From the NCBI GenBank assembly GCA_036008685.1, contig DASYNF010000178.1, positions 1 to 64,000 of the forward strand: a DNA stretch of 64,000 nucleotides. Reading direction: 5' to 3'. The position numbers were made by a program, and so were the translations under genes. Source of the DNA: Actinomadura_C sp036008685. GTDB lineage: Bacteria > Actinomycetota > Actinomycetes > Streptosporangiales > Streptosporangiaceae. Position 1 is the first letter of the stretch. Each line of letters starts with the position of its first letter. The notes under the pieces are model-generated. The model was not told the DNA's origin, did not search any database, and worked only from the letters and a program-made list of their open reading frames with translations. This document shows, in pieces, positions 1 to 8,592 of the stretch.

Positions 1-57
1 ATCAGCAGGTGATGCGTATAGGTGCTCATGGCAAAGCGATTCCAGGTGAGGGGCCCG
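1..57. repeat. Dispersed palindromic element, copy A (left part cut by window edge)
   Basis: Bases 10-57 are identical to 48530-48577. They comprise the right arm of a long hairpin followed by about 19 conserved bases ending in gaggggcccg. Bases 1-5 (atcag) match the end of the left arm, so the rest of that arm lies before the window. Next to the loop this copy has gtgat where copy B has ctgat, which breaks one pair. Nature unknown: REP/MITE-like element or mobile-element end. Confidence 0.85.
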
Positions 58-164
58 CAGGGTCGCTGCTCTCACCAGCCCGCGCCGCCCGCTCAAGAGC
101 GCAACGAAGCCAGGGAGGGCTTCACCTCTCGCCCATGGGGCCGAACATCGCTGCCCGGTCGCCG

Positions 165-392
165 CAGACGGCGGACTATGCCCGAGCTTCCTTCACGGCC
201 GCCGGGCTGAAGGACATAGAGGTCGACAAAGAACTGGCATCACGCATGTCTCGACAGGGAGCGCTGGAGAGGCCTGACCCACCAACGGTCTGGGTGCTCC
301 TGGACGAAGGGGTGCTCGATCACCGGGTGGGGAGCCCAGAAGTGATGAGGGCACAGCTCACCCGGCTCCTGGAGGTGAGCAAGTTGCACTGA
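165..392 (+). pseudogene. Remnant of a DUF5753 (Scr1/XRE-type) regulator, C-terminal end only
   Basis: The frame encodes TADYARASF, then a segment with RQGALERPDPPTVWVLLDEG and GSPEVMRAQLTRLLE, then a stop. This is the characteristic pattern of the middle of the DUF5753 ligand-like domain of actinomycete XRE/Scr1 regulators (usual forms contain RPDPP..WVVLDE..L and GG.EVM..QL..LL). Full proteins are about 270-290 residues with an N-terminal helix-turn-helix. Here only about 75 residues survive, with no HTH, and the frame upstream runs into the dispersed palindromic element. The gene is therefore a decayed or truncated copy. No DUF397 partner was recognised beside it. Confidence 0.7.
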
Positions 393-422
393 GGTGCCCC
401 GAAGGTGGCGCCGTAGCGGTCT

Positions 423-441
423 CGGCCGCTGAATGCGGCCG
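423..441. terminator. Hairpin, probable terminator
   Basis: cggccgc / gcggccg form a 7-bp GC stem around the loop tgaat, followed by further GC-rich inverted sequence. It lies 68 bases beyond the stop of the minus-strand membrane protein gene and just after the DUF5753 remnant, so it could end transcription from either side. There is no clear U tract, as is common in actinomycetes. Confidence 0.4.
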
Positions 442-508
442 GCTCCTCCGCCGCATCAAGGCCGGCGAGCCGGAACTTTGAACTCCCGAGACGGATCCCC
501 TGCCGAAC

Positions 509-2080
509 TCACTCACGACAGAGCAGCACAGAGCGGCCGTCCGCCGTCCGGCTCTGGATCCGGAAACCGGGCAGGGCTCCCGGTTTCCGGATGACCCGGT
601 GGTATGCCACCAGGACACATCGGACTCGATAACGGTCGGCGATGGCCCGACGTCGCTCCGGGGAGGTCTTGGCGTCGAAGAACTCCCGGTTGTCACGGCC
701 GCGGGCGGCCTCGTCCACGAAGGGATAGGGCCAGGCGGGCCGGACGGTGTAGGCGCCACGCGCGTTCGCCTGTCGCGCCGCCAGCCGGGCGTCCGTCATC
801 ACGACGTCGCCGTCCCTGATGCCCGGCATCAGCGAGTCGTAGAGGGTGGTCGCCTCGTGGCTCTTCCAGGCGCGGAGCGTGGTGTTGGAGACGTCGCTCC
901 AGTAGGCGCGGATCACTCCGCCCGACTCCCCGTACACCCCGACGGCACAGGCGAGCAGCACGACGCCCGCGTAGAGCGCCCGGGGCATGGGCCGGGCGAC
1001 CATCCGCGTGCCGAGGTAGGAGGCGAGGGCCAGGTGCAGGGGCAGCATGGCGACGGGGATCGCCCGCGCCAGGCCGTACTGTCCCGTGAGCGCGCCCATC
1101 GCGATGATGGCGACGGATATGACGAACAGGACCTGGAGTTCACGTCCGAGCGGCCGCCGGGCCGCCGTCACGAGCGCGGGAAGCCCGACCAGCGCCAGGC
1201 CGTAGTGCTTGAACCCGAACTCCCGCACCACATCGGTGACCAGCCGTTCGTGCACGGCGTCGAAGTCCCCGGCGGCGCCGAACAGCGAGAAGACCTCTGA
1301 CCACGGCCAGAGGACGACCAGGAGGAGGACGGCGAGCGCCACGGCGACGAGCCAGAGGGTACGGATGTCACGGAGGGCCCGCGGCCGGGCGAGAGCGAAG
1401 GCGATCAGGCCGATCACCGTGTTGACGGCGGTGAAGGGATGGATCAGCACCAGCAGGGCGCCCAGCACGACCATCACGGCGGGCGTCCGCCATCCCCGCG
1501 GCCCCTCCCTCGAACGCAGGTAGGCGTCCCAGAGCACGAACATGATCGCGGCGGCGAGCAGGCTCGGGTAGCTCATCGTCCACGAGACCGAATAGGCCCC
1601 GAGGAAGCCGCTCCACTCGATCGGGCGCAGGCCCCACAGCAGGAGGGTGAAGACCAGCGCCAGCACCGGGACGAAGGGGCCGCCGCCGAGATGGCGGCAG
1701 AACCGGCGGAGCGCGAGGAGGAGCAGGACGACGTTGGCGATCCCCGCGATCTCGAGCACCGTTCGAGGATGCACACCGGTCACCGCGGTGATGGCCCCCA
1801 GCAGGACGGTGTAGGGCGAGTAGTACGGGCTCCCGGTCGCTTCACCGACGAGGGGGTCCTTCGCGGTCCAGAGGTCGGCCGACAACGTGTGCAGCGTGGC
1901 GAGGTGCAGCCTGAAGTCCCCGCCCCAGGTGTGGCGCAGCGTGACCAGAACCGCCCACAGGACGACGAACGCGGCCACGAAGAAATAGGGCTCGCACCAC
2001 CATGAGCCGCGTGCCCTCGACCTACCCGGGACCCAGGTCACCCTGGGTGACTCGTCTGCGATGCGGCTCGCACAAACCAC
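509..2080 (-). CDS. Multi-spanning membrane protein, GT-C-like, unidentified
   Basis: This 523-residue protein has roughly ten hydrophobic segments from about residue 30 to 400 and a hydrophilic C-terminal domain of about 120 residues. An early loop after the first membrane segment contains acidic residues (GGDFRLHL) and a YYSPYTVLLG motif. That topology is typical of GT-C polyprenol-phosphate-sugar transferases and their relatives. No specific family is recognised, so the function is open. It is the most distal of three minus-strand membrane genes (after an AftA-like and an ArnT-like protein), which supports a role in envelope glycan assembly. Start chosen is GTG; no good ribosome binding site is visible and an internal GTG about 13 codons on is possible. 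Confidence 0.75.
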   Translation of the reverse strand: MVCASRIADESPRVTWVPGRSRARGSWWCEPYFFVAAFVVLWAVLVTLRHTWGGDFRLHLATLHTLSADLWTAKDPLVGEATGSPYYSPYTVLLGAITAVTGVHPRTVLEIAGIANVVLLLLALRRFCRHLGGGPFVPVLALVFTLLLWGLRPIEWSGFLGAYSVSWTMSYPSLLAAAIMFVLWDAYLRSREGPRGWRTPAVMVVLGALLVLIHPFTAVNTVIGLIAFALARPRALRDIRTLWLVAVALAVLLLVVLWPWSEVFSLFGAAGDFDAVHERLVTDVVREFGFKHYGLALVGLPALVTAARRPLGRELQVLFVISVAIIAMGALTGQYGLARAIPVAMLPLHLALASYLGTRMVARPMPRALYAGVVLLACAVGVYGESGGVIRAYWSDVSNTTLRAWKSHEATTLYDSLMPGIRDGDVVMTDARLAARQANARGAYTVRPAWPYPFVDEAARGRDNREFFDAKTSPERRRAIADRYRVRCVLVAYHRVIRKPGALPGFRIQSRTADGRSVLLCRE

Positions 2081-2184
2081 CCCGAACTATGTGATCGCGT
2101 GGCGACGAGCCTACCCACTCTCCACCGACGGCTCTACCGGCATCCCCTGTCCCCATGGGGTTGCGGCCGTCTCAGAGCCGCTCC

Positions 2185-4152
2185 TCAGTTCGGGCTGGGC
2201 AATGCGCGGCGAACGGCGACCACGGTGTCCCCCGGCAGATCGTCCACGAGAACGAAGGCCTTGGGGTCGAACTGCCGCGGCTGGAAGCGCAGCACCGTCG
2301 GCCGCCGCAGTGGCCGCCAGACCAGGTCGTTCTTCTCACGACGCAGGACGAAGACGTCGATCGGCCCGAACTTCGTCTGCGCGGACGCCTGGGCGAACGC
2401 GGCCGGATCGGTGATCGTGGAGAGCCTGGTCAGCTCGGCGTATCGCTCGTCCCAGCGGGCCGGCCCGTAGGAGGCGTTGCGGTCGACTCCGGTGTAGCCC
2501 CGCCACGGCAGGAACGCGAACAGCTGTTCGTCAGAGGACAGGGTGCTGGGCCGTGCACCACGTCCCACGGTCGCTTCCACGGCCTGCCGGATCGGCTCGA
2601 CCGGGAACCAGGTCCACTCGTGATCCCGGGCCGCGGCCGCGGCGAACCGGGGACGGCTGCCGTTGGGGAAGGGCTGGTTGTGCGCGTGGGCGGCCTTGCT
2701 GTTCGACAACTCCCCCGCGGTGAAGTCGAGCCGGCCTCCACCCGTGGCCGTGGCCTGCCAGCGGACGCCGGGCATGTGGGCATGCCAGTACGTGTATCCC
2801 GCGAAGATCAACAAGATCCCCATGACGGCGACGCCGCTCCCGCTCGGGAACGGGGTGGCGGAACGGCGCGCGAGTGCCGGGGCGACATGGGCGAGGGTGA
2901 GCACGGCGGCCGAGAGGAGACAGGCGGAGATCAGCGGAACCGCGTAGTAGAACAGGCCGGTGTGGGTGGTGGTGACGTACCGCGCGAGGCCGATCAGGTA
3001 GTAGCCGTACGTCCCCAGGACGATCGCGAGCAGCGGGAGCGCCCACCACACCGAGCGCCGTAGCCACAGCAGGCCGGCGACCCCGACCAGCTGCGCCATG
3101 CCGAGCGGGGTCGTCTCCAGGAAGGGGAAGGGGTTCATGGAGATCAGGCTCGACTGGAACATGTCGGCGACCTGTCGCCCGCCGTGCAGCATCGCCCATG
3201 CGTACGGGATGACGTACCACGACGTCACGACGAGCATGACGGCGGCGATGCGGCCGAGGTACCACCCGTACGCCCTGCGGCCGGGCTCGGCACGCCAGGT
3301 CAGCCACACCAGGGCGAGGATCCCGAGCGCCGCGGAGGCCAGGTAGGCGTAGTAGGTCAGCGCCATCAGCCCGCCGATGAGACCGGCCGGCAGCCAGTGC
3401 AGCCGTCTCGTGGCCGGCGACGCGACCGTCATCAGGAGCAGGGGGATGACGATCGCCAGGGCCATGACCTCGTAGGCCTTGGTCGGATCGCCGAAGACGA
3501 CCAGGCCCAGCGCGCTGATCGCGAGCGCCGCGCCCGGTGAGGTCAGCCGCGACCACAGCGCGAAGCCGACGACGATCGACGCCGAGACCGTGATGATCGC
3601 CGCGGGCGCGAGCAGCCGCCAGGCCTCGACGTCCAAAAGCACCGCCGTCTTGCCGATCAGCCATGGATACAGCGGCGGATACTCCGAGGCCACGCTGCCG
3701 ACGATGCCGTCGGTGCTGGCCGAGGTGACCGTGTAGCGGGTGGCCATGGCCGCCAGCCGCCCGGTGTCCCCGTAGACGCCTTCGGCCGGGAAGGGCGTCC
3801 CGTGCCAGGCCGTACGCAGCAGCAGCACCGTCCAGGAGGCGAACAGGCCGGCGGCCGCCCCGGTCACCGCCGGGCTCCGCTTCCACAGCGCCAGACCGGC
3901 GACCGCCGCCGCGGCGAAGCCGCCCAGTACGAGCGGCACGTCCGCACCCGCCTGCCGGAACGGGTCGAGGCCGATCGCCGACGGCACGACGGCCGCGAGC
4001 GGAGCGGTGACCAGCCAGGCCAGCACCGCCACCGCACTCGGATGCCCCAGCGCCTTCAGCGGTGGCCTCCGCCGCCGTCCCTGCTTCTCGTCATCCGGAG
4101 TGGCGCGCGTGGCCACCCTCCTCAGGACATCGAACCCGGTTCTCACCATCAC
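2185..4152 (-). CDS. AftA-like arabinofuranosyltransferase (GT-C membrane protein)
   Basis: 655 residues with a basic N-terminus, about a dozen membrane segments and a soluble extracytoplasmic C-terminal domain of about 190 residues. The loop containing SEYPPLYPWLIG resembles the DLPPFYP-type loop of mycobacterial AftA. The C-terminus, with GYTGVDRNASYGP, TKFGPIDVFVLRRE and FDPKAFVLVDDL, resembles the AftA C-terminal domain. AftA adds the first arabinofuranose residues to the galactan from decaprenyl-phosphoryl-arabinose. The family assignment is from memory of motifs; the real acceptor here may differ, since most actinomycetes outside the mycolate group lack arabinogalactan. Start is within a GTG-ATG-GTG run, so the exact first codon is uncertain. 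Confidence 0.65.
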   Translation of the reverse strand: MMVRTGFDVLRRVATRATPDDEKQGRRRRPPLKALGHPSAVAVLAWLVTAPLAAVVPSAIGLDPFRQAGADVPLVLGGFAAAAVAGLALWKRSPAVTGAAAGLFASWTVLLLRTAWHGTPFPAEGVYGDTGRLAAMATRYTVTSASTDGIVGSVASEYPPLYPWLIGKTAVLLDVEAWRLLAPAAIITVSASIVVGFALWSRLTSPGAALAISALGLVVFGDPTKAYEVMALAIVIPLLLMTVASPATRRLHWLPAGLIGGLMALTYYAYLASAALGILALVWLTWRAEPGRRAYGWYLGRIAAVMLVVTSWYVIPYAWAMLHGGRQVADMFQSSLISMNPFPFLETTPLGMAQLVGVAGLLWLRRSVWWALPLLAIVLGTYGYYLIGLARYVTTTHTGLFYYAVPLISACLLSAAVLTLAHVAPALARRSATPFPSGSGVAVMGILLIFAGYTYWHAHMPGVRWQATATGGGRLDFTAGELSNSKAAHAHNQPFPNGSRPRFAAAAARDHEWTWFPVEPIRQAVEATVGRGARPSTLSSDEQLFAFLPWRGYTGVDRNASYGPARWDERYAELTRLSTITDPAAFAQASAQTKFGPIDVFVLRREKNDLVWRPLRRPTVLRFQPRQFDPKAFVLVDDLPGDTVVAVRRALPSPN

Positions 4153-4407
4153 TCGACCATTACAGACGCATCGCTCCCATCCGACGCAAACGCGAGGACG
4201 GCAAAACGATCATGACCAGCCCGGCTCAGCCGCGGGATTCACGGGGCCCTGTCCCCTTGCCGGTGCCGCGCCGCGCCGGTCACCTGCTCAGCGCGGGACC
4301 GTCCCCCCGGTTCCGCCTCGCGGCACCACGGGCCGCGAAGGTTCTGCCGGTGATGCCCTGGAGGGGCGGGCACGCTCGCCATCGCCGCCAGGACGGACGT
4401 GCGGCGG

Positions 4408-6024
4408 CTACCGGACCGGTGCGGATTCCGCAGGTTCGGCGTCGGGCTCCTCCACGGGCTCCTCGTCGGGCTCCTTGGCGGGCTCCTCAGCAGGCTCTCC
4501 GTGGGTCGGCTCCGGCTCCACCGGTTCCGGCTCCGTCGCGCCGGAGGCGGCTTCGTCGGCGGAGCCTGCCGGGACCCGAGTCCTGTGGCGGCCGGTCGCC
4601 CAGCCCAACGCGGCAGCGCCCGTACGGGCGAAGGCGATGAGGGTGAGCCCCGCGGCGAGGCAGGCGAAGGGAAGTGCGGGGACGACGTAGCGATAGTCGA
4701 AGTCCGCCGTGGCCGCCGGGATCACCAGCATGGCGACCGAGATGCACCACGGGAGGACGGGAGACCCGCCCCAGCGCCGCACGCGGACGAGCATGCCGGC
4801 GATTCCGGCGATCAGGAGATAGCCGAGGACCGGACCGGGGACGAAGAACCGGTCCTGGTAGGCGCGGACCCAGCTCGCCTGCGGTTCGACGACGGCCGGC
4901 CAGGCCGTTTTCCCACCGTACGGATAGGCGACCGCCATCTGCGCGTCCGACAGGGCCGCCAGCACCGGGAACTCGTACTCGTGCGCCGTCCAGGGGGTCG
5001 GATAGGGCAGGCGCTCGGCGCCGAACGACCTCATCGTGTCGCGCCAGACCACGTCCCAGTAGTCGCGCGGCTGGGCCTTGATGGCGGCCTTCGCGAACTC
5101 GCCCGTGAGCTTGTTGGCCTCCACGCCGCCGATGCCTCCCGGGATGTGACGCAGCGGCGAGTCCTTGGTCCACATGTTCGCGTACGCGCGGGCCATGACC
5201 TCCGGGTTGCTCGGCGAGCTCTTCGGGCACAGGAACACGAGCTCGGGACGCGGCTTGATGACGGTGCAGTCCGCGAAGTCGGCGGTCCGGCCGTACAGGA
5301 AGATATTGGTCGTCCGGGTCATGGTGAACTGACCGTTCACGGACTGGAACCAGCTCATGTAGGCGACGACCGGTATGGCGAAGACGACGACCATGGCGCA
5401 GACGGCCCGCCAGCCGGATCGGCGCACGACCATGCACACGAGCACGACGAGCAGGAGCGGGAGCCCGACCGAGCGGGTGAGGGCGGCGGCGGCGAGGATC
5501 AGCCCCGCGAGCCCACCGGCCCACCACGACAGCCTGCGCCGCCACATCACCACGGTGACCGCGGCGACCATGAGGAAGGTGAAGAGCTCGTCGCTCATCA
5601 GCAGGTGCTCGAGCTCGAGCTGGTAGGCGTCGAACAGCACCGGCACCGCGGCCGCGGTCGCCGGCAGGCCCGGAAGCAGGATCCACCGGGGCCAGGCCCG
5701 CCGCGCCGCCCGCCAGACCAGGGCGTAGACCATCACCCCGCTGACGACCCCGAGCCCGTGCTGGACGGCCGCGACCACCGTGAAGCTGTGGAAGGACTTG
5801 AGCGCCCACAGGAACAGGGAGTATCCGCTCGGACGCCGCGGTGAGGGCTCGACGTGGAGCGCCCCCGTCAGATAGCTGACCGAGTCCCCGAACCACAGCA
5901 CGGACGGATAGCCGGCCATCGTGACCACGCGAACCGTGATCGCGACGGCCAGGACGGCCGCGAACAGGCCGTGTGCTCCCACGAGCCGAGCAACGCCACG
6001 CAGGACTCTGCCGAACAGCCGCAC
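4408..6024 (-). CDS. ArnT/GT39-like membrane glycosyltransferase with acidic repeat tail
   Basis: 538 residues. Hydrophobic segments alternate through residues 10-450. The first periplasmic loop carries the acidic GDSVSYL motif followed by PSPRRPSGYSLFLW, as in GT-C enzymes of the ArnT/PMT type that use polyprenyl-phosphate sugars. The last about 40 residues are almost only Glu, Pro, Asp and Ala (EPEPVEPEPTHGEP and similar), a low-complexity acidic tail. The start is GTG at 6024, preceded at good distance by GAGGAG; an upstream in-frame ATG has no such site. Substrate unknown. The neighbouring AftA-like and GT-C-like genes suggest a shared envelope glycan pathway. Confidence 0.75.
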   Translation of the reverse strand: MRLFGRVLRGVARLVGAHGLFAAVLAVAITVRVVTMAGYPSVLWFGDSVSYLTGALHVEPSPRRPSGYSLFLWALKSFHSFTVVAAVQHGLGVVSGVMVYALVWRAARRAWPRWILLPGLPATAAAVPVLFDAYQLELEHLLMSDELFTFLMVAAVTVVMWRRRLSWWAGGLAGLILAAAALTRSVGLPLLLVVLVCMVVRRSGWRAVCAMVVVFAIPVVAYMSWFQSVNGQFTMTRTTNIFLYGRTADFADCTVIKPRPELVFLCPKSSPSNPEVMARAYANMWTKDSPLRHIPGGIGGVEANKLTGEFAKAAIKAQPRDYWDVVWRDTMRSFGAERLPYPTPWTAHEYEFPVLAALSDAQMAVAYPYGGKTAWPAVVEPQASWVRAYQDRFFVPGPVLGYLLIAGIAGMLVRVRRWGGSPVLPWCISVAMLVIPAATADFDYRYVVPALPFACLAAGLTLIAFARTGAAALGWATGRHRTRVPAGSADEAASGATEPEPVEPEPTHGEPAEEPAKEPDEEPVEEPDAEPAESAPVR

Positions 6025-6406
6025 GTGTTTTCTCCTCGAATGACACCCGTCACGCTGCGGACGGTCGTATCTCATGAGCCGGCCACAGCGCTCATCGTGA
6101 TGCCGATGGGAGCTTACTGGGAGTTACGGCCCATAAGCTGATCTTCGCCTATATCTCCGGCGAGCACGGCAATACCGGAAAGATTCCGCGAACCGGCTCC
6201 GCAGGAGCCGGCGCCGGGCCACAGGAGGGCGAGGTCACAAGGAGGGCGAGGTCACAGAGGCCGGCGGTCCGCCTCGGTGACGGGCCAGGTGCGGTCGTGG
6301 GCCCCGGCACGTGACGTGGGCCTCGGGACCACCCCTCCGTTTCGGGAAGAGTGACCGTCGGGTGTCACGAGCCGGAGCTCCAGCGGCACAGTGGAGGGCT
6401 AGGAGG
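6025..6406. other. Intergenic region with hairpin and 17-bp tandem duplication
   Basis: No convincing gene in about 380 bases. At 6193-6211, ccggctcc / ggagccgg form an 8-bp stem with a 3-base loop, a plausible terminator for the glycosyltransferase operon on the minus strand or a barrier before the next genes. At 6223-6256 a 17-base unit (aggagggcgaggtcaca) is exactly duplicated in tandem. A promoter for the 6024 gene should lie in 6025-6130, which is the least GC-rich part of the gap. Confidence 0.5.
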
Positions 6407-8584
6407 TCACGAGGCCAGCAGGTCGGTCCACTGGCGGCAGACCTCGTCGAGGCCATAGGCCGCACGGACCTGGGCCCGGCCGAGCAGCCGCTCGCTCTCC
6501 CAGCGTCCCTCCCGTACGGTCGCCGCGATGGAGGCGGCCATGGCGGCCGGATCGGCGTGGATCCACCGCTCGTCATAGATCGTCTCGGCTCCGGGCCACG
6601 GCAGCAGCGCCGGGATCGCTCCGGCCGCCATGCCCTCGGCCGGAGCGAGGTGGAAGCTCTCGTCGTCGCTCGTGGACAGGACGAACCCGATGCGCCGCAG
6701 CCAGCCCGCCACGTCCCGGCCGTAGGAGTCGAAGACGACGGCCCCGGCCAGCAGCGGCGAGCGCCGGATGCGGCGGAAGACCTGCTCGTAGTGTTCCCGC
6801 TCCTCCTCGCGCTGCCAGATCCACCAGTAGTCCCACGGCAGCTTGGACTTGACGAACAGCATGAAGCGGGGGTCGTCGGCGCGCAGTTCCTCGACGACGT
6901 CGAGGGCCAGGTCCAGGCGCTTGCGGGACGGCGCGATGCCGATCATCCCAAGGTGGTGCTCGGCTCCCTCGAGCTTGGGCCGGTCGAGCTGCGGGTCGTC
7001 GACCCAGTTCGGAACGACGATGACCTTGTCCTCGGGCCAGCCGGTCATCTTGCGGGTCAGGTCGGCGTAGTGCGGGCTCACGCAGATGACCTGGTCGACC
7101 GCGTCGATGTCCAGCCGCTGCGGCCAGCCCGAGTAGAGCTCGAACCGGTGCAGCCGGACGACGAGCCGCTGACCGGGCCGCTTGTGCTGTGCGTACCAGA
7201 GGGCGTTCGGACCACACCACTCGCAGACGATGACGTCGGCCCAGTCGGCGAGCTCCTGGCTCCGCTCCGGGTCGTGCACCTTCAGCGCCGCCCAGTGGTC
7301 GACGCGGACCTCCATGTCCGGCCGGTCCTGCAGATAGTCCAGCAGCCGGGTGAAGAACTTGAGGTCATGTCCGGCGATCCCGACCCGCAGCGGGCGCGGC
7401 CCGTCCGGGGACGGCCGCAGGACGGCCTCGGAGGGTTCGGGGAAGGCCTGGCGCAGGCACCGCTCCAGGCGGCCGGCGGCCGCGTCGAGGGTGAAGCCGG
7501 CCGCGGCCTCCCGGCACCGCCGCGCCGCGAGGGCATAGGTCTCCGGCTCCCGGGCCGCCACCGCCAGGGCCTCCACCACGTCGGCCTCGGTGGCGGCGAA
7601 CAGGGGATAGTCGGCGCCGAGGAGACGCTCGTGCATCGGGGTCCGGTTGAGGACGACCGGCACGCCGAGCGTGCCCATTTCCAGGACCTTGGTCGACAGC
7701 TCGAGGCTGGCGTCCAGGTCGGGAGCGCGCCAGGACAACCCGACGTCGCAGCTCGCCGAGATGCGCATGGCCTCGGCCCGGGGATGCCCGCCGTGCCAGA
7801 CGACGCCCTCACCGCTCTCGAGCCCCGAGCGCATCCGCCGGGCGTACCCCGGGTCCTGCGGATCGTCGTGGATCTTGTCGCCGACCATGTGCAGTTCGGC
7901 CTCGACCCCGCGCGCGGCCAGCAGCCGCGGCAGCCCGGTCATCTCGTAGGTGTTCCACCGCGGCGCGAACTTGCCGGTGTAGACGAGACGGATCGCGCGT
8001 CCGTCCGGTGGCGTGGGGTCCCGCGGCTCGAGGCCGTCGGGCAGCACGGCCACGGGCGGGAAGAGCACGCAGGCCCCGGCCGTCGCCGGCACCGCGGTCT
8101 CGAGGAAGCACCGCAGCTCCTCGGTCTGGCAGAGCAGGAACCGGGAGGCCTTGGCGATGCGGGCCAGCTCGCCGCGGGCGGCGCCGTCGAACTCCCCCGC
8201 CGACTGCGGGACGTCGGTGAGGTAGGTCCAGAGCCGGCCGCTCATCGTGCTGTGCGCGAGCTTGCCCGCGACCCGCCGGCCGCGCACGACCACCAGGTCA
8301 TGGGGCTCGGCGGCGTCGATCCCGGTGAGGACCCGGACGGCCGTCTTGGGGCTCATGCTCTGGTCGGCTTCGGCCAGGCCCTCCTGGTGGGGCCGTCGCA
8401 CGGTCACGCCGTCCACGGCCTCCAGCGGATCCACGAGCCGGCCCGTCCGCACCGGTGCCTTGAGCACGAGCGTCACGGCGCAGCCCGCGCGTGCGAGGGC
8501 CTGGACCATGCCCTGAACCCAGATGGCGGAGCCGTCGATGAGATTGAGATCGACGTCGCCGTAAACAAGGGCGCGAGGTCGCAC
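6407..8584 (-). CDS. Fused double GT4 glycosyltransferase
   Basis: 725 residues with two GT-B glycosyltransferase-like halves. The first half (about 1-380) runs from RALVYGDVDLNLIDGSA to ELSTKVLEMGTLGVPVVLN, the usual E-rich donor-binding stretch of GT4. The second half (about 400-725) has WADVIVCEWCGPNALW, VIVVPNWVDD and FHLAPAEGMAAGAIPALLPW. Two GT4 domains in one chain suggest two successive sugar transfers on one acceptor. The GTG start at 8584 follows AGGA by six bases; it lies 8 bases after the stop of the coiled-coil gene, so both belong to one operon with wecB. Donors unknown; UDP-ManNAc/ManNAcA made by neighbours are candidates. Confidence 0.85.
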   Translation of the reverse strand: MRPRALVYGDVDLNLIDGSAIWVQGMVQALARAGCAVTLVLKAPVRTGRLVDPLEAVDGVTVRRPHQEGLAEADQSMSPKTAVRVLTGIDAAEPHDLVVVRGRRVAGKLAHSTMSGRLWTYLTDVPQSAGEFDGAARGELARIAKASRFLLCQTEELRCFLETAVPATAGACVLFPPVAVLPDGLEPRDPTPPDGRAIRLVYTGKFAPRWNTYEMTGLPRLLAARGVEAELHMVGDKIHDDPQDPGYARRMRSGLESGEGVVWHGGHPRAEAMRISASCDVGLSWRAPDLDASLELSTKVLEMGTLGVPVVLNRTPMHERLLGADYPLFAATEADVVEALAVAAREPETYALAARRCREAAAGFTLDAAAGRLERCLRQAFPEPSEAVLRPSPDGPRPLRVGIAGHDLKFFTRLLDYLQDRPDMEVRVDHWAALKVHDPERSQELADWADVIVCEWCGPNALWYAQHKRPGQRLVVRLHRFELYSGWPQRLDIDAVDQVICVSPHYADLTRKMTGWPEDKVIVVPNWVDDPQLDRPKLEGAEHHLGMIGIAPSRKRLDLALDVVEELRADDPRFMLFVKSKLPWDYWWIWQREEEREHYEQVFRRIRRSPLLAGAVVFDSYGRDVAGWLRRIGFVLSTSDDESFHLAPAEGMAAGAIPALLPWPGAETIYDERWIHADPAAMAASIAATVREGRWESERLLGRAQVRAAYGLDEVCRQWTDLLAS

Positions 8585-8592
8585 TGAGATTC

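Noticed and set aside
9..164. First part of the frame at the left edge as real protein
   Set aside because: It translates the palindromic element and Arg/Ala/Ser-rich sequence without motif; only from about 165 does DUF5753-like sequence appear.
2155..3063. Long plus-strand open frame opposite the AftA-like gene
   Set aside because: It is antisense to a convincing protein, has composition rich in Arg, Gly, Pro and no family motif; long antisense frames are normal at this GC content. The same applies to the frames opposite many other genes here (for example 38003-39247, 41311-43152, 58548-60188).
6235..6576. Small minus-strand frame before the double GT4 end
   Set aside because: Overlaps the end of the GT gene in another frame, Arg/Pro/Ser-rich, no start signal or motif.
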